From contig NZ_SDOY01000174.1 of assembly GCF_004117935.1 (NCBI RefSeq), forward strand, positions 1-49,957: a stretch of DNA of 49,957 nucleotides, in the 5' to 3' direction. Under the pieces are notes generated by a model that ran no database searches, was not told where the DNA came from, and saw only the letters and a list, made by a program, of their open reading frames with translations. Source of the stretch: Streptomyces roseicoloratus. Its GTDB lineage: Bacteria; Actinomycetota; Actinomycetes; Streptomycetales; Streptomycetaceae. The position numbers were made by a program, and so were the translations under genes. Shown here piece by piece: positions 16,689 to 25,231 of this stretch (positions are counted from its first letter, which is position 1; every line of letters begins with the position of its first letter).

Positions 16689-17816
16689 TCACCAGTCCCG
16701 CGCGGCCCTCAGGAGCCGGTCCCGCACGAGCGCCACATGGGGGTTGTCCGGCGTGCCCGGCCGCTGGACCAGAAACGACGTGTTGATCGGCGGGTCCTCG
16801 GGATCGAGCAGGGCGGTCAGCCGCCCCGCGGCGAGTTCCGCACGGCACAGATAGCGCGGCAGCACCCCGAAACCGGCTCCCGCCGTCACGGCCGCGAGCA
16901 CACCCCGCAGATCCGGCACCGTCACGGCCGCCTCGCCGGTGAGGCGGCGCCCGAAGACATGCCGCCAGTAGCGCCGGGCGATGGGCAGGTCCGCCGCGTA
17001 CATCACCATCGGGACCCCGTGCAGGGCGGTCGGGCCGTCCGCCGCGACCGCGCCGGGACCGATCCGCCGTGCCCAGGCGGGCGAGGCGACCAGGACGAAC
17101 TCCTCGTCGACGAGAGGCGCCGAGGCCAGCGCCCGGCCGCGCGGCCGACGCGTCGCCACCACCAGGTCGTGATGCCCGGAACGGAGCCCGTCGAGCAGCT
17201 CGTCGGTGAGCCCGGGCGTGACCTGCAGCCGGACCCCCTCGCCCGCCAGCGGGGCCAGCGCGGGAAGGGCGCAGACCGACAGGAACTCGGCGGGCCCCGC
17301 GAGGTGGACCGGCCGCGGCGCCGGCGGGGCGCCGTCGGGTCCGCGGTCCGCGACGGCGGCGAGAGCGTCGATCGGGTCCGCCACCTGGGCGGCGAGATCG
17401 TCCGCGTACGGCGTCGGCACCACACCGCGCGGCCCGCGCTCGAACAGCTCGCGGTCGAGGCGCCGTTCGAGCGACCGGATCTGGGTGGTGACCGTCGGCT
17501 GCGACAGACTCAGGAGCCGCGCCCCGGCCGTGAACGAACCCGTGCGGTGCACGGCCAGGAAAGTGCGGAGCAGGGAGAGATCGAGCGGACCGCGCGGCTG
17601 TGCCACCGGATCGGCGTCCGGCCGCGGTGCCGGACTGTCCGGGGACGGATCGGGGGACGGGCGCGAGCGCGGGCCCGAGGGCGGATCCGAGGACGGGTAC
17701 CGACGCGGATCCGAGGGCGAACCCGCGGCCGGGCCGCCGGGGCCGCCGCGCCCCCGCCCCGGCACGGCCACCTCACCCGATCCATGCCGCTTCCTGTCGC
17801 TCACGGACGTCAGCAT
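16689..17816 (-). CDS. LysR-family transcriptional regulator
   Basis: LysR regulator. The HTH (LRTFLAVHRTGSFTAGARLL, then LSQPTVTTQIRSLERRL) starts near residue 80 of the longest frame; the effector domain follows and ends with VPDLRGVLAAVTAGAGFGVL. The first 70 residues are low-complexity (SDPSSDP-type), and GTG 17606 would give a standard 305-residue protein, so the start is uncertain. Upstream of the bcp gene in the same direction (34 nt) and 18 nt after padR. Its effector cannot be read from sequence. Confidence 0.88.
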   Translation of the reverse strand: MLTSVSDRKRHGSGEVAVPGRGRGGPGGPAAGSPSDPRRYPSSDPPSGPRSRPSPDPSPDSPAPRPDADPVAQPRGPLDLSLLRTFLAVHRTGSFTAGARLLSLSQPTVTTQIRSLERRLDRELFERGPRGVVPTPYADDLAAQVADPIDALAAVADRGPDGAPPAPRPVHLAGPAEFLSVCALPALAPLAGEGVRLQVTPGLTDELLDGLRSGHHDLVVATRRPRGRALASAPLVDEEFVLVASPAWARRIGPGAVAADGPTALHGVPMVMYAADLPIARRYWRHVFGRRLTGEAAVTVPDLRGVLAAVTAGAGFGVLPRYLCRAELAAGRLTALLDPEDPPINTSFLVQRPGTPDNPHVALVRDRLLRAARDW

Positions 17817-17834
17817 AGGCAGGCCGGCGGGGCG

Positions 17835-18413
17835 TCACGCCGTCCGGCCGGCCGTCCGCCGGGCCTCGCGTCCGGCGAGGACCGCGAGCGCCCGCTCACC
17901 CCACCGGACGTTCTCCTGCTCGAAGGCCATCCCGCGCAGCAGGGTCAGGAACGGCCCGACCCGGTCCGCCTCGCGGAGGTACGTCTCCTCGTCCCGCCCG
18001 TCGAGCATCCGCTCGCGGAGCCGCTCGTAGCGCGCCAGCTTCCCGCGCGCCGCCTCCATCCGCTCCCGTACGTGCGCGCGTACCGCAGCCGTGTCTCCCG
18101 CGTCGCAGGCCTGGACCTGGACCAGCAGTTCGTCGCGGACCGCGGTCGGCTTGGGCGGGTGCGCGGTGTACGCGACGAGGTCCGCGAGACCGGTCTCGGT
18201 CAGGGTGAACATGCGCTTGTTGGGACGGCGTTCCTGCTGGACCACCCGGGCCGCGATGAGTCCGGCCTCGGAGAGCCGTTCGAGTTCCCGGTAGAGCTGC
18301 TGCGGCGTGGCCGCCCAGAAGTTGGCCACGGACACGTCGAAGAGCTTGGCCAGGTCGTACCCCGACGCCTCACCCTCCAGGAGAGCCGCCAGGACCGCGT
18401 GCTTGAGAGACAT
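17835..18413 (-). CDS. PadR-family transcriptional regulator
   Basis: 192-residue PadR regulator: winged helix at 1-85 (MSLKHAVLAALLEGEASGYD, LYRELERLSEAGLI, RRPNKRMFTLTETG) and a C-terminal helical domain (about 90-180) for dimerisation. Homologues respond to phenolics, drugs or cell-wall stress. It is divergent from the TetR gene at 18498 across an 85-bp region that contains a strong 26-bp inverted repeat, and it lies directly upstream of lysR. Confidence 0.92.
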   Translation of the reverse strand: MSLKHAVLAALLEGEASGYDLAKLFDVSVANFWAATPQQLYRELERLSEAGLIAARVVQQERRPNKRMFTLTETGLADLVAYTAHPPKPTAVRDELLVQVQACDAGDTAAVRAHVRERMEAARGKLARYERLRERMLDGRDEETYLREADRVGPFLTLLRGMAFEQENVRWGERALAVLAGREARRTAGRTA

Positions 18414-18434
18414 CCGGACAAACTAGCAGTCCGT

Positions 18435-18460
18435 TGAATAGGGTCCTCCACACCTATTCA
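18435..18460. promoter_or_regulatory. Inverted repeat between divergent padR and tetR
   Basis: TGAATAGG (18435-18442) and CCTATTCA (18453-18460) form a perfect 8-bp inverted repeat with a 10-bp spacer, starting 22 bp before padR. TATTCA could be a -10 hexamer in either orientation. It is a candidate operator for PadR and/or the divergent TetR. Confidence 0.65.
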
Positions 18461-18497
18461 CCGGGGAAAGACCTGGTGAGGGGCGGTTCCAGGCGGC

Positions 18498-19109
18498 GTG
18501 CCGCAGGATCGCGCGCACCGGGGCCCGCCCGCCGTCCCCGGGTTCCGCGCCCGTCGCCGCGTGCCGGTGCGCGGCGTGGCGGGTGCCAGGGCCGCGCGCA
18601 GCAACCGGGCGCGCCGCACCCTGCTCACCGAGGCCGCGCTCGGCGTCCTCGCCGACGCCGGGATGCGCGGCCTCACCCACCGGGCGGTCGCCGCCGGGCT
18701 GCCGGCGGGCACCACCTCCGCGTACGTTCGCACCCGGTCCGCCCTGCTCGGCGCACTGGTGCGACGGCTCGTCGAGCTCGACCGGGCCGAACCGACGGCG
18801 GCCGCCGAACGTGCCCCCGTACTCCGGACGGCCGACGACCTCGTCGAGGGGCTCGCCGCGCTCGTCGCCGCCCGGACCCGGGGGGACGGGCGGCGACGCT
18901 CGCCCGCCCGCTGCGCCTGTGCCCTGGAGAGCGTGCGAGACCCCGGACCGCGCGACATCCTGGTGCCGAGGGAGAACCCGGGGCGTGAAGCGGTACGGGC
19001 CTTCCTCGCCGCGCGGGGCGCCGCGGACCCCGAGGCCCGGACGCTGAGCCTGCTCGCCTGCGTGGACGGACTGGTCCTGGACCGCGTGGTCGCCGGAGAG
19101 GAGGCGTGA
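18498..19109 (+). CDS. TetR-family regulator, C-terminus possibly frameshifted
   Basis: Up to 203 residues. The HTH is at about 38-85 (RRTLLTEAALGVLADAGMRG, LTHRAVAAGLPAGTTSAYVR) with a TetR ligand domain after it. The start could be GTG 18498, 18561 or 18576. The frame ends GEEA-stop at 19109, but the next bases in the -1 frame read SGGTEAIEGLVAAALRS-stop (to 19161), which looks like a natural TetR tail. A 2-nt insertion or 1-nt loss near 19106 would explain this. Divergent from padR. Confidence 0.8.
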   Translation: MPQDRAHRGPPAVPGFRARRRVPVRGVAGARAARSNRARRTLLTEAALGVLADAGMRGLTHRAVAAGLPAGTTSAYVRTRSALLGALVRRLVELDRAEPTAAAERAPVLRTADDLVEGLAALVAARTRGDGRRRSPARCACALESVRDPGPRDILVPRENPGREAVRAFLAARGAADPEARTLSLLACVDGLVLDRVVAGEEA

Positions 19110-19221
19110 GCGGGGGGACCGAGGCGATCGAGGGGCTCGTGGCGGCGGCCCTGCGGTCCTGAGCATGACCGCGGCAGCCCGCACGGCCCGTCGATCCGAC
19201 GTCAGCAATGGAGCAGCTCCG

Positions 19222-19752
19222 ATGGACACCAGTGACAGCAGTGGCACCGGCGGCGGCCGTCGCGGGAGCGACAGCACGGCGTTCGTGTACACCACGTACA
19301 TCCGCACCACGCCCGACGAGCTGTGGAAGGCCCTGACCGACCCCGGCCTCACCTGCCGCTACTGGGGCGTGGCCTTCGAGACCGACTGGGCCGCCGGCTC
19401 GCCCATGGTCTGGGAGGAGGGCGGCCGCACCACCTCCGACCCCGAGCAGGTGGTGCTCGCCGCCGAGCCCGGCCGGGTGCTCTCGTACACCTGGCACACC
19501 TTCACACCCGAATGGGCGCAGGCCGTCGGCATCGACGACGAGGTCCTCGCCCGGCTCGTGGACGAAGGGCGATCCAAGGTCACGTACACCATCGAACCCG
19601 CCGGTGACATGGTGAGACTGTCGGTCGTCCATGACGACCTGAAGCCCGGCGGCACGATCAGGAGCCTGGTGGGCGAGGGCTGGCCGGCGATCGTCGCCAG
19701 CCTCAAGTCGCTCCTGGAGACGGGCGAGGAGCTGCCCGAGGTGCCGCGCTGA
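19222..19752 (+). CDS. SRPBCC (AHSA1-like) protein
   Basis: 176-residue START/SRPBCC-fold protein of the AHSA1 type (FVYTTYIRTTPDELWKALTD, RYWGVAFETDWAAGSPM, PGRVLSYTWHTF, WPAIVASLKSLLETG). These form a hydrophobic pocket, and many are encoded beside ArsR or TetR regulators, as here (the TetR gene ends 112 nt upstream). ATG 19222 was preferred to 19165 because ggagc precedes it and the fold begins soon after. Ligand unknown. Confidence 0.88.
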   Translation: MDTSDSSGTGGGRRGSDSTAFVYTTYIRTTPDELWKALTDPGLTCRYWGVAFETDWAAGSPMVWEEGGRTTSDPEQVVLAAEPGRVLSYTWHTFTPEWAQAVGIDDEVLARLVDEGRSKVTYTIEPAGDMVRLSVVHDDLKPGGTIRSLVGEGWPAIVASLKSLLETGEELPEVPR

Positions 19753-19897
19753 ACCCGGGCGTTGATGCATTCGAGTCGTCTCGCGCCCCTCTCGCACGCC
19801 ACACTCCGTCGGTTGATCATATTTTCGCGCCCTGATCCGCTTTGATGCACCGGACAGACCAGGCCGGCGCCGGCGCGGGAAGGGGTGGACGTCCGAC

Positions 19898-21265
19898 GTG
19901 TCGTCACGCGGAAGCAGCATCAGGAGCGGCAAGGGGCGGATCGCGCTGGCCACCGCCGTCGGAGCCGTGCTCGCGCTCCAGGCGGTCCAGCCGGCGGCCG
20001 TGGGCGCGTCCGCCGACGGCCTTACCGACGGCCCTCCCGACGGACCCGTGCAGCTCGCCGTCACCAGCTGCCCCACCACCGGCGCGCTGTGCACCACGCC
20101 CCGGCGCAACGTCGACCTCGACGGCCGGAGCCTCGCCGTCGACGACCGGGCCGCCGGCCCCCTCGACCTCGCCCTGCGCACGCCCGGCCGGTTCGCCGAC
20201 GTCCACGTCACCGACCACGAGGGCCGTCGCGTCGCCGGCCGGGTGAGTCCCGACGGCCGCCGCTGGACCGGCGCCGCACCGCTCCCCGCCGACGGCCGCT
20301 ACACCGTCCGCCTGCTCGTCGAACGCGCCGACGGCGGACGGCGCCGGCTCCGGCACGCCCGGCTCGCCCTGAGCACTCCGGCCGCGCCCGAGGGCGAGCG
20401 GCTCACCGCCGCGTTCGGACCCGGAGCCGGCACGTACGGCGTCGGCCAGCCGCTCACCGCCGAACTCAGCCATCCCGTGCCCGCCACCGACCCCGGGGCC
20501 CGCCGTGCCGTCGAACGCGCCCTGCACGTCGGCTCCGAGCCGTACGTCGAAGGGTCCTGGCACTGGGTCGGACCCACCACCCTCCACTACCGGCCGCGCG
20601 ACTACTGGCCCGCCCGCGCCACCGTCCGCGTCCGCAGCGCGCTCGACGGCGTCCGGATCACCGACCGCCTCTACGGCGGGCCGTCCCCCTCCCTCACCCT
20701 CACCACCGGCGACCGGATCGAAGCCGTCACCGACGTCGCCGCGCACACCATGACCGTGCTCCGCGACGGCGAGGTCGTCCGCACCCTCCCCGTCACCACC
20801 GGCAAGGCCGGCTACCGCACCCGAAGCGGCGTCAAGGTCGTCCTCGGCAAGGAGGCCACGGTCCGCATGCGCGGCGACTCCATCGGCATCGCCCGCGGCA
20901 GCAAGGACTTCTTCGACCTGAAGGTCCGCTGGGCCACCCGGGTCACCTGGAGCGGCGAGTACCTGCACGCCGCGCCCTGGTCGCTGGACGCCCAGGGCAG
21001 CGAGAACGTCAGCCACGGCTGCACCGGCATGAGCACCGAGGACGCCGCCTGGCTGTTCCGCACCCTCCGCGAAGGCGACGTCGTCCGTGTCGTCAACGGG
21101 TACGGCGAGCGCATGACGCCCTTCGACAACGGCTACGGCGACTGGAACCTGAGCTGGCCCGCATGGCTCCGCGGCAGCGCCTTCGGCCCCGGCGCACCCA
21201 CGTCCCGGGCCGCGGGCGCCGCCGGGGCCGCACCCGACGGCAGCACGCTCCGGCCCGCCCTCTGA
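19898..21265 (+). CDS. L,D-transpeptidase (YkuD) with Ig-like domain
   Basis: 455-residue secreted or membrane-anchored cell-wall enzyme. A signal or anchor helix at 14-36 is followed by a beta-rich region, an Ig-like domain at about 165-270, and the YkuD domain (about 270-400) with the catalytic SENVSHGCTGMS motif (Cys nucleophile; GCTGMS is the usual variant in actinobacterial Ldt proteins). It forms 3-3 peptidoglycan cross-links. The C-terminus holds NLSWPAWLRGSA. Start GTG 19898 with ggaagggg upstream. The 145-bp region before it contains an AT-rich patch and two TTGATGCA copies (19762 and 19841). Confidence 0.93.
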   Translation: MSSRGSSIRSGKGRIALATAVGAVLALQAVQPAAVGASADGLTDGPPDGPVQLAVTSCPTTGALCTTPRRNVDLDGRSLAVDDRAAGPLDLALRTPGRFADVHVTDHEGRRVAGRVSPDGRRWTGAAPLPADGRYTVRLLVERADGGRRRLRHARLALSTPAAPEGERLTAAFGPGAGTYGVGQPLTAELSHPVPATDPGARRAVERALHVGSEPYVEGSWHWVGPTTLHYRPRDYWPARATVRVRSALDGVRITDRLYGGPSPSLTLTTGDRIEAVTDVAAHTMTVLRDGEVVRTLPVTTGKAGYRTRSGVKVVLGKEATVRMRGDSIGIARGSKDFFDLKVRWATRVTWSGEYLHAAPWSLDAQGSENVSHGCTGMSTEDAAWLFRTLREGDVVRVVNGYGERMTPFDNGYGDWNLSWPAWLRGSAFGPGAPTSRAAGAAGAAPDGSTLRPAL

Positions 21266-21348
21266 CCGCGTGCCGAGGAGTCACACACCAGGAGTCACAC
21301 ACCGAGCAACCGCGCACACCGGGGAACCACGATGACCGAGGAGTCACG

Positions 21349-21681
21349 ATGACCGAGATCACCAGGGTCGAACTCGCAGACGGCGTGCTCTACGTGGAGG
21401 CGGAACGCCTCTCCGCCGGATCCGCCGGCGGACCGGAGGAGGAAGGACTGGAGGGCATCGGCGGCCGGCTGCCCGACCTGTCCGGCGTCACCACCGCCCT
21501 GTCCTCCTTCGCGGGACAGCTCGGCGACGCCCTCCACCGGGCCGCGCCCGACCGGGCCACCGTCGAGTTCGGCTGCCAGCTCGGCCTGGACAGCGGCAAG
21601 CTCACCGCACTCGTCGTCCAGGGCTCCGCGAGCGCCTGCCTCCGCGTCACCCTGGAGTGGGACCGGGCGCGCGGCGCCTGA
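21349..21681 (+). CDS. Trypco1 / CU044_2847-like small protein
   Basis: 110 residues resembling the trypsin-co-occurring domain 1 (CU044_2847) family: TEITRVELADGVLYVEAERL, a helical middle (LSSFAGQLGDALHRAAPDRA), then TVEFGCQLGLDSGKLTALVV and LRVTLEWDR. Such domains accompany trypsin-like or other effectors in putative conflict systems, but no protease partner is adjacent here. The region before the start holds short tandem repeats (AGGAGTCACACAC twice; ACGATGACCGAG twice), so ATG 21332 is a decoy out of frame and ATG 21349 the likely start. Confidence 0.72.
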   Translation: MTEITRVELADGVLYVEAERLSAGSAGGPEEEGLEGIGGRLPDLSGVTTALSSFAGQLGDALHRAAPDRATVEFGCQLGLDSGKLTALVVQGSASACLRVTLEWDRARGA

Positions 21682-21786
21682 GGCCACGCCACGGCACGCT
21701 GCCGATGGTCTTGACGACGCCGCGCCGGAGCACCGCACGGCCCCACGCACCGAAGACCCGACCGAGCCCTCGCCGGACGACCGCCG

Positions 21787-22119
21787 TCAGTCGTTGACGG
21801 CCGTCAGCAGCACGACGGCGTCCTCGAGGGCCGTGAGACCGTGACGCTCCTTCGGGATCATCTGGAGCTGGCCGGTCGACAGTTCCTGCGCCCGCCCCGA
21901 GGCCGTCAGCTCCACCCGGCCGCGCAGGACCTGGAGGCTGGCCGCCGGCGGAGCGTTGTGCTCGTCGAGCGACATGCCCGCGATCAGGGCGATCACGCTC
22001 TGCCGCAGCACCCCGTCGTGCACCACGATATGGGCGCTGCGCCCGTGGGCGTCGGTGCGGGCCTTCGCCAGGTGCTCGTCGACGAGGGCGCCGAGGTCGT
22101 GGGGTGCGGGCTCCTGCAT
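21787..22119 (-). CDS. Small cupin protein
   Basis: 110-residue single-domain cupin: VIALIAGMSLDEHNAPPAAS, LQVLRGRVELTASGRAQEL, GQLQMIPKERHGLTALED, VVLLTAVND. The metal-ligand set is reduced (one His in motif 1 and one in motif 2), so metal binding is uncertain. ATG 22119 follows aggga on the minus strand; the longer frame to 22182 is unlikely. Function unknown. Convergent with the Trypco1 gene, and the 105 nt between them hold nothing obvious. Confidence 0.85.
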   Translation of the reverse strand: MQEPAPHDLGALVDEHLAKARTDAHGRSAHIVVHDGVLRQSVIALIAGMSLDEHNAPPAASLQVLRGRVELTASGRAQELSTGQLQMIPKERHGLTALEDAVVLLTAVND

Positions 22120-22349
22120 CGTGTCTCCCTGCGGGTGCGCGGACGGATACCCCCAGCCTTGCGCGCGCCGGGCGTCACGCAACTCGGGACCGCCCGGGTC
22201 CCGGTCCCGGGAGACGCGCCCGCTCCCGCCGTCCGGTGGGAGTCCGAACCCAGGAGCACCGGCCCGGTGCGCCCGCCACCAGGGCGTTCGCCGCGACGGC
22301 GACGCGTGTCCCGGCAGGTCCGCGGAGGCGGCGCGGCTACGGTGAGGCG

Positions 22350-23258
22350 GTGCAGCGCGCCGAAGACCGGCTGACGCTCGCCGCCTTCGTCTCCGCAGCG
22401 CTGTTCGCGGGCGGCAACGCGGTCGGTGTCCGCTTCAGCAACCGCGAACTCGACCCCCTCTGGGGCGCCGCCCTCCGCTTCGGTGCCGCCTCCCTCGTCC
22501 TGCTCGCCGTCATGGCCGCGTGCCGGATGTCCTTCCCGCGCGGCCGGGCCCTCGCGGGTGCCGTCCTCTTCGGCATCCTCAACTTCGGGGTCCCCTTCGC
22601 CCTCGCCTACTACGCGCTCGTCCGCATCCACGCCGGATTCGGCCAGACGATCCTCTCCCTGACCCCACTCGCCACCCTCCTGCTCGCCATCGCCCAGGGC
22701 CTCGAACGCTTCCGGCTCGCCGCCGCGGTCGGCACCGTCCTGGCCACCGCGGGCGTGGCGGTCGTCTCCCGCACGCCGCTCAGCGAGTCGGTGCCGGTGC
22801 TCTCCTTCCTCGCGGTCCTCGGCGCCATGCTCTCCTTCGCGGAGGCCACGGTCCTCGTCCGCCGGCTCCCGAGGGTCCACCCCGTCACCATGAACGCCGT
22901 CGGCATGACCGCCGCGTCCGTCCTGCTCTTCGCCGGCTCCGCCGCGGTCGGCGACACCTGGCGCCTCCCCGACCGCGCCGCCACCTGGTGGGCCCTGGCC
23001 TACATGGTGATCGCCGGTTCCGTCCTCACCTTCGTGCTCTTCCTGTTCGTCGTGCAGCGCTGGGACGCGTCCCGTGCCGCGTACGTCTTCGTGGTCATCC
23101 CCGTGGTCACCATCGTCGTGTCGGCCTGGCTCGACGACGAACCCCTCACGGCCTCCCTGCTCCTCGGCACACCGCTGATCCTCGCGGGCGTGTACGTGGG
23201 CGCCCTCCGGCACCGGCCGGGACGGACCAGCGAGAAGTCCGGTCCCTTGGACGAGTGA
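22350..23258 (+). CDS. DMT-family (EamA) exporter
   Basis: 302-residue transporter with ten hydrophobic helices in two EamA repeats (first to about residue 140: LAAFVSAALFAGGNAVGVRF, LFGILNFGVPFALAYYALV; second: SFLAVLGAMLSFAEATVLV, LIAGSV-type and LLGTPLILAGVYVGAL). It likely exports a small metabolite. The substrate cannot be read from the sequence. Start GTG 22350 begins QRAEDRLTLAAF; the frame runs on upstream, but that part is low-quality coding. Codon usage is typical of the region. Confidence 0.9.
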   Translation: MQRAEDRLTLAAFVSAALFAGGNAVGVRFSNRELDPLWGAALRFGAASLVLLAVMAACRMSFPRGRALAGAVLFGILNFGVPFALAYYALVRIHAGFGQTILSLTPLATLLLAIAQGLERFRLAAAVGTVLATAGVAVVSRTPLSESVPVLSFLAVLGAMLSFAEATVLVRRLPRVHPVTMNAVGMTAASVLLFAGSAAVGDTWRLPDRAATWWALAYMVIAGSVLTFVLFLFVVQRWDASRAAYVFVVIPVVTIVVSAWLDDEPLTASLLLGTPLILAGVYVGALRHRPGRTSEKSGPLDE

Positions 23259-23259
23259 C

Positions 23260-23500
23260 GGGGCGGCGGGATCCGTCGCCCGGTCTCGTCGAGGGTCGCG
23301 TCCTGGACGCCGAGCATCACGTACAGACCGCCGAAGCGGTTCAGGAACTCCGACACGTCGTCGTACCCGTGCGACCCGCCGGTCTCGACGACCCGGTCCG
23401 CGCCGGCCACCCGCCGCAGTGTCGGCAGCCCCGCCTCCACCCACGCCGCGGAGTTGTGCACCGGCGGCACCGGCTGGTGGCACGACGGGGCCGCCCACGC
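23260..23500 (-). pseudogene. Remnant of an M20-family amidohydrolase
   Basis: On the minus strand a frame reads PPVHNSAAWVEAG, LPTLRRVAGADRVVE, GGSHGYDDVSEFLNRFGG, LYVMLGVQDATLDETGR. This order matches the C-terminal catalytic part of M20 peptidases/amidohydrolases (hydrolytic domain with the late metal-ligand region). About three quarters of the expected protein upstream is absent: the frame is interrupted by TAG at 23558 and the neighbouring acyl-CoA dehydrogenase begins its own end there. Downstream the frame runs into the transporter's opposite strand, losing the usual NHxPxF end. It is likely a deletion scar. Confidence 0.55.
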
Positions 23501-23557
23501 CGGGCGAACGGTCTCAGCACGGGGACGGCGGCTGCGTCGCTGACGACTTCTCTTCGG

Positions 23558-25231
23558 CTACGACGACGGCGACGGCGATGACGCCCCGGCCGTCACCGGC
23601 GCGCCGCGCTCGATGATCGACGCCGTGTCCACGCCCGCGGGCAGGGTGCCGAACGCGATGCCCCAGTCGCCGTCCAGACGGGAGGCGCAGAAGGCGTCGG
23701 CCACCGCCGGGTGTCCGTGACGCACGAGCAGGGATCCCTGCAGGACCAGGGCGAGGTGCTCGACGAGCCGGCGGGCCCGGTACTGGAGGGCCGTCGGGTC
23801 GTCCAGGCCGGCGAGGTCCTTGCGCAGCCGTGTCACCGCCGCGTCCAGTCGGCGGTCCGCACCCGCCGCACGGTCCACCTCGGCGAAGAAGGCCTCCACG
23901 GCGGCGGGCTGCTTCGCCATCGCGCGCAGCACGTCCAGCGCGGCCACGTTGCCCGAGCCCTCCCAGATGGACGGGAGCGGCGACTCCCGGTAGAGCCGGG
24001 GCATTCCCGAGTCCTCGACGTAGCCGTTGCCGCCCAGGCACTCCAGGGCCTCGGCCGCGTGGGCGGGAGCCCGCTTGCACACCCAGTACTTGGTGACGGC
24101 GAGGCCCAGGCGGCGCAGCTGGTCCTCCTCGGCGTCACCGGCCGCGGCCCGGTCCACCGCGCCCGCCAGGCGCATCGCGGCGACCGTCGCGGCCTCCGCC
24201 TCGACGGCCAGGTCGGCGAGGACGTTGGCCATCAGAGGCTGCTCGACGAGCCGGGCGCCGAAGGCGCTGCGGTGGGTCGCGTGGTGCACCGCCTGCACCA
24301 GGCCGAGCCGCATCCCGGACGCCGAGCTGATCGCGCAGTCCAGGCGGGTCATGTTCACCATGCGGATGATGGTGGCGACGCCCCGGCCCTCCTCGCCCAC
24401 GAGCCGGCCGAGGGCGCCCTCGTACTCGATCTCGCTGGAGGCGTTGGACTTGTTGCCCAGCTTGTCCTTCAGCCGCTGGAGCCGGACGGCGTTGCGTGAG
24501 CCGTCGGGCAGGACGCGCGGCACCAGGAAGCAGGACAGACCGCCCGGCGCCTGGGCGAGGGTCAGGAAGACGTCCGACATCGGCGCCGAGGTGAACCACT
24601 TGTGCCCGGTCAGGGCGTACGTGCCGGGTTCGCCCGTGAGCACGGCGCGGGTCGTGTTGGCCCGGACGTCCGAGCCGCCCTGCTTCTCGGTCATGGACAT
24701 CCCGGCGATGATCCCGCGCTTCTCCGTCGGGACGCGAAGACCGAAGTCGTACGTGGACGAGGTGAGCAGCGGCTCGTACACGGCGGCCAGTTCCGGCTCG
24801 GCCCGCAGCGCCGGCACGGCGGCGTACGTCATCGAGACCGGGCACAGGTGACCGGCGTCGGCCTGCCCCCACACGAACACCTTCGCGGCGCGCGCCACAT
24901 GGGCGCCCGGCCGCCCGCCCGCCCACGGTGCCGCGTGCAGGCCGTGCCGCACCGCCACGGTCATCAGCTCGTGCCAGTACGGGTGGAACTCGACCTCGTC
25001 GATCCGGTGGCCGTACCGGTCGTGGGTGTGCAGCACGGGGGAGTGGCGCTCGGCGAGCCGCCCCCACTCCTGGGCCTCGGCGCCACCGGCCCTCAGCCCG
25101 AGCGCGCGGACCTCGTCCTCCGCCCAGCCCGCGCCCTCGCGGCGCAGCGCCTCCATGAGCGCGGGGTCGGCCGAGACGTCGTGGCCGGTGAGCGGTGGTA
25201 CCTGGTTGGTGACCTCATGCGTGGTCGGCAT
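23558..25231 (-). CDS. aidB: Acyl-CoA dehydrogenase, AidB type
   Basis: 557-residue AidB-like flavoprotein, about the length of E. coli AidB (541). It has an extended N-terminal domain (NQVPPLTGHDVSADPALMEA), GIIAGMSMTEKQGGSDVRAN as the FAD-contact signature, TGHKWFTSAPMSDVFLTLAQ, then LGNKSNASSEIEYEGALG and the C-terminal HAAEALECLGGNGYVEDSGM. AidB binds DNA in enterobacteria and is part of alkylation response; its actinobacterial substrate is unclear. ATG 25231 has ggga on the minus strand and overlaps the TetR gene by 17 nt, so it is translated from the same mRNA. Confidence 0.9.
   Translation of the reverse strand: MPTTHEVTNQVPPLTGHDVSADPALMEALRREGAGWAEDEVRALGLRAGGAEAQEWGRLAERHSPVLHTHDRYGHRIDEVEFHPYWHELMTVAVRHGLHAAPWAGGRPGAHVARAAKVFVWGQADAGHLCPVSMTYAAVPALRAEPELAAVYEPLLTSSTYDFGLRVPTEKRGIIAGMSMTEKQGGSDVRANTTRAVLTGEPGTYALTGHKWFTSAPMSDVFLTLAQAPGGLSCFLVPRVLPDGSRNAVRLQRLKDKLGNKSNASSEIEYEGALGRLVGEEGRGVATIIRMVNMTRLDCAISSASGMRLGLVQAVHHATHRSAFGARLVEQPLMANVLADLAVEAEAATVAAMRLAGAVDRAAAGDAEEDQLRRLGLAVTKYWVCKRAPAHAAEALECLGGNGYVEDSGMPRLYRESPLPSIWEGSGNVAALDVLRAMAKQPAAVEAFFAEVDRAAGADRRLDAAVTRLRKDLAGLDDPTALQYRARRLVEHLALVLQGSLLVRHGHPAVADAFCASRLDGDWGIAFGTLPAGVDTASIIERGAPVTAGASSPSPSS

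Noticed and set aside
21993..23498. Minus-strand open frame of 501 codons
   Set aside because: Opposite the DMT exporter and in a different frame from the M20-like fragment; Glu/Gly/Asp-rich and non-globular.
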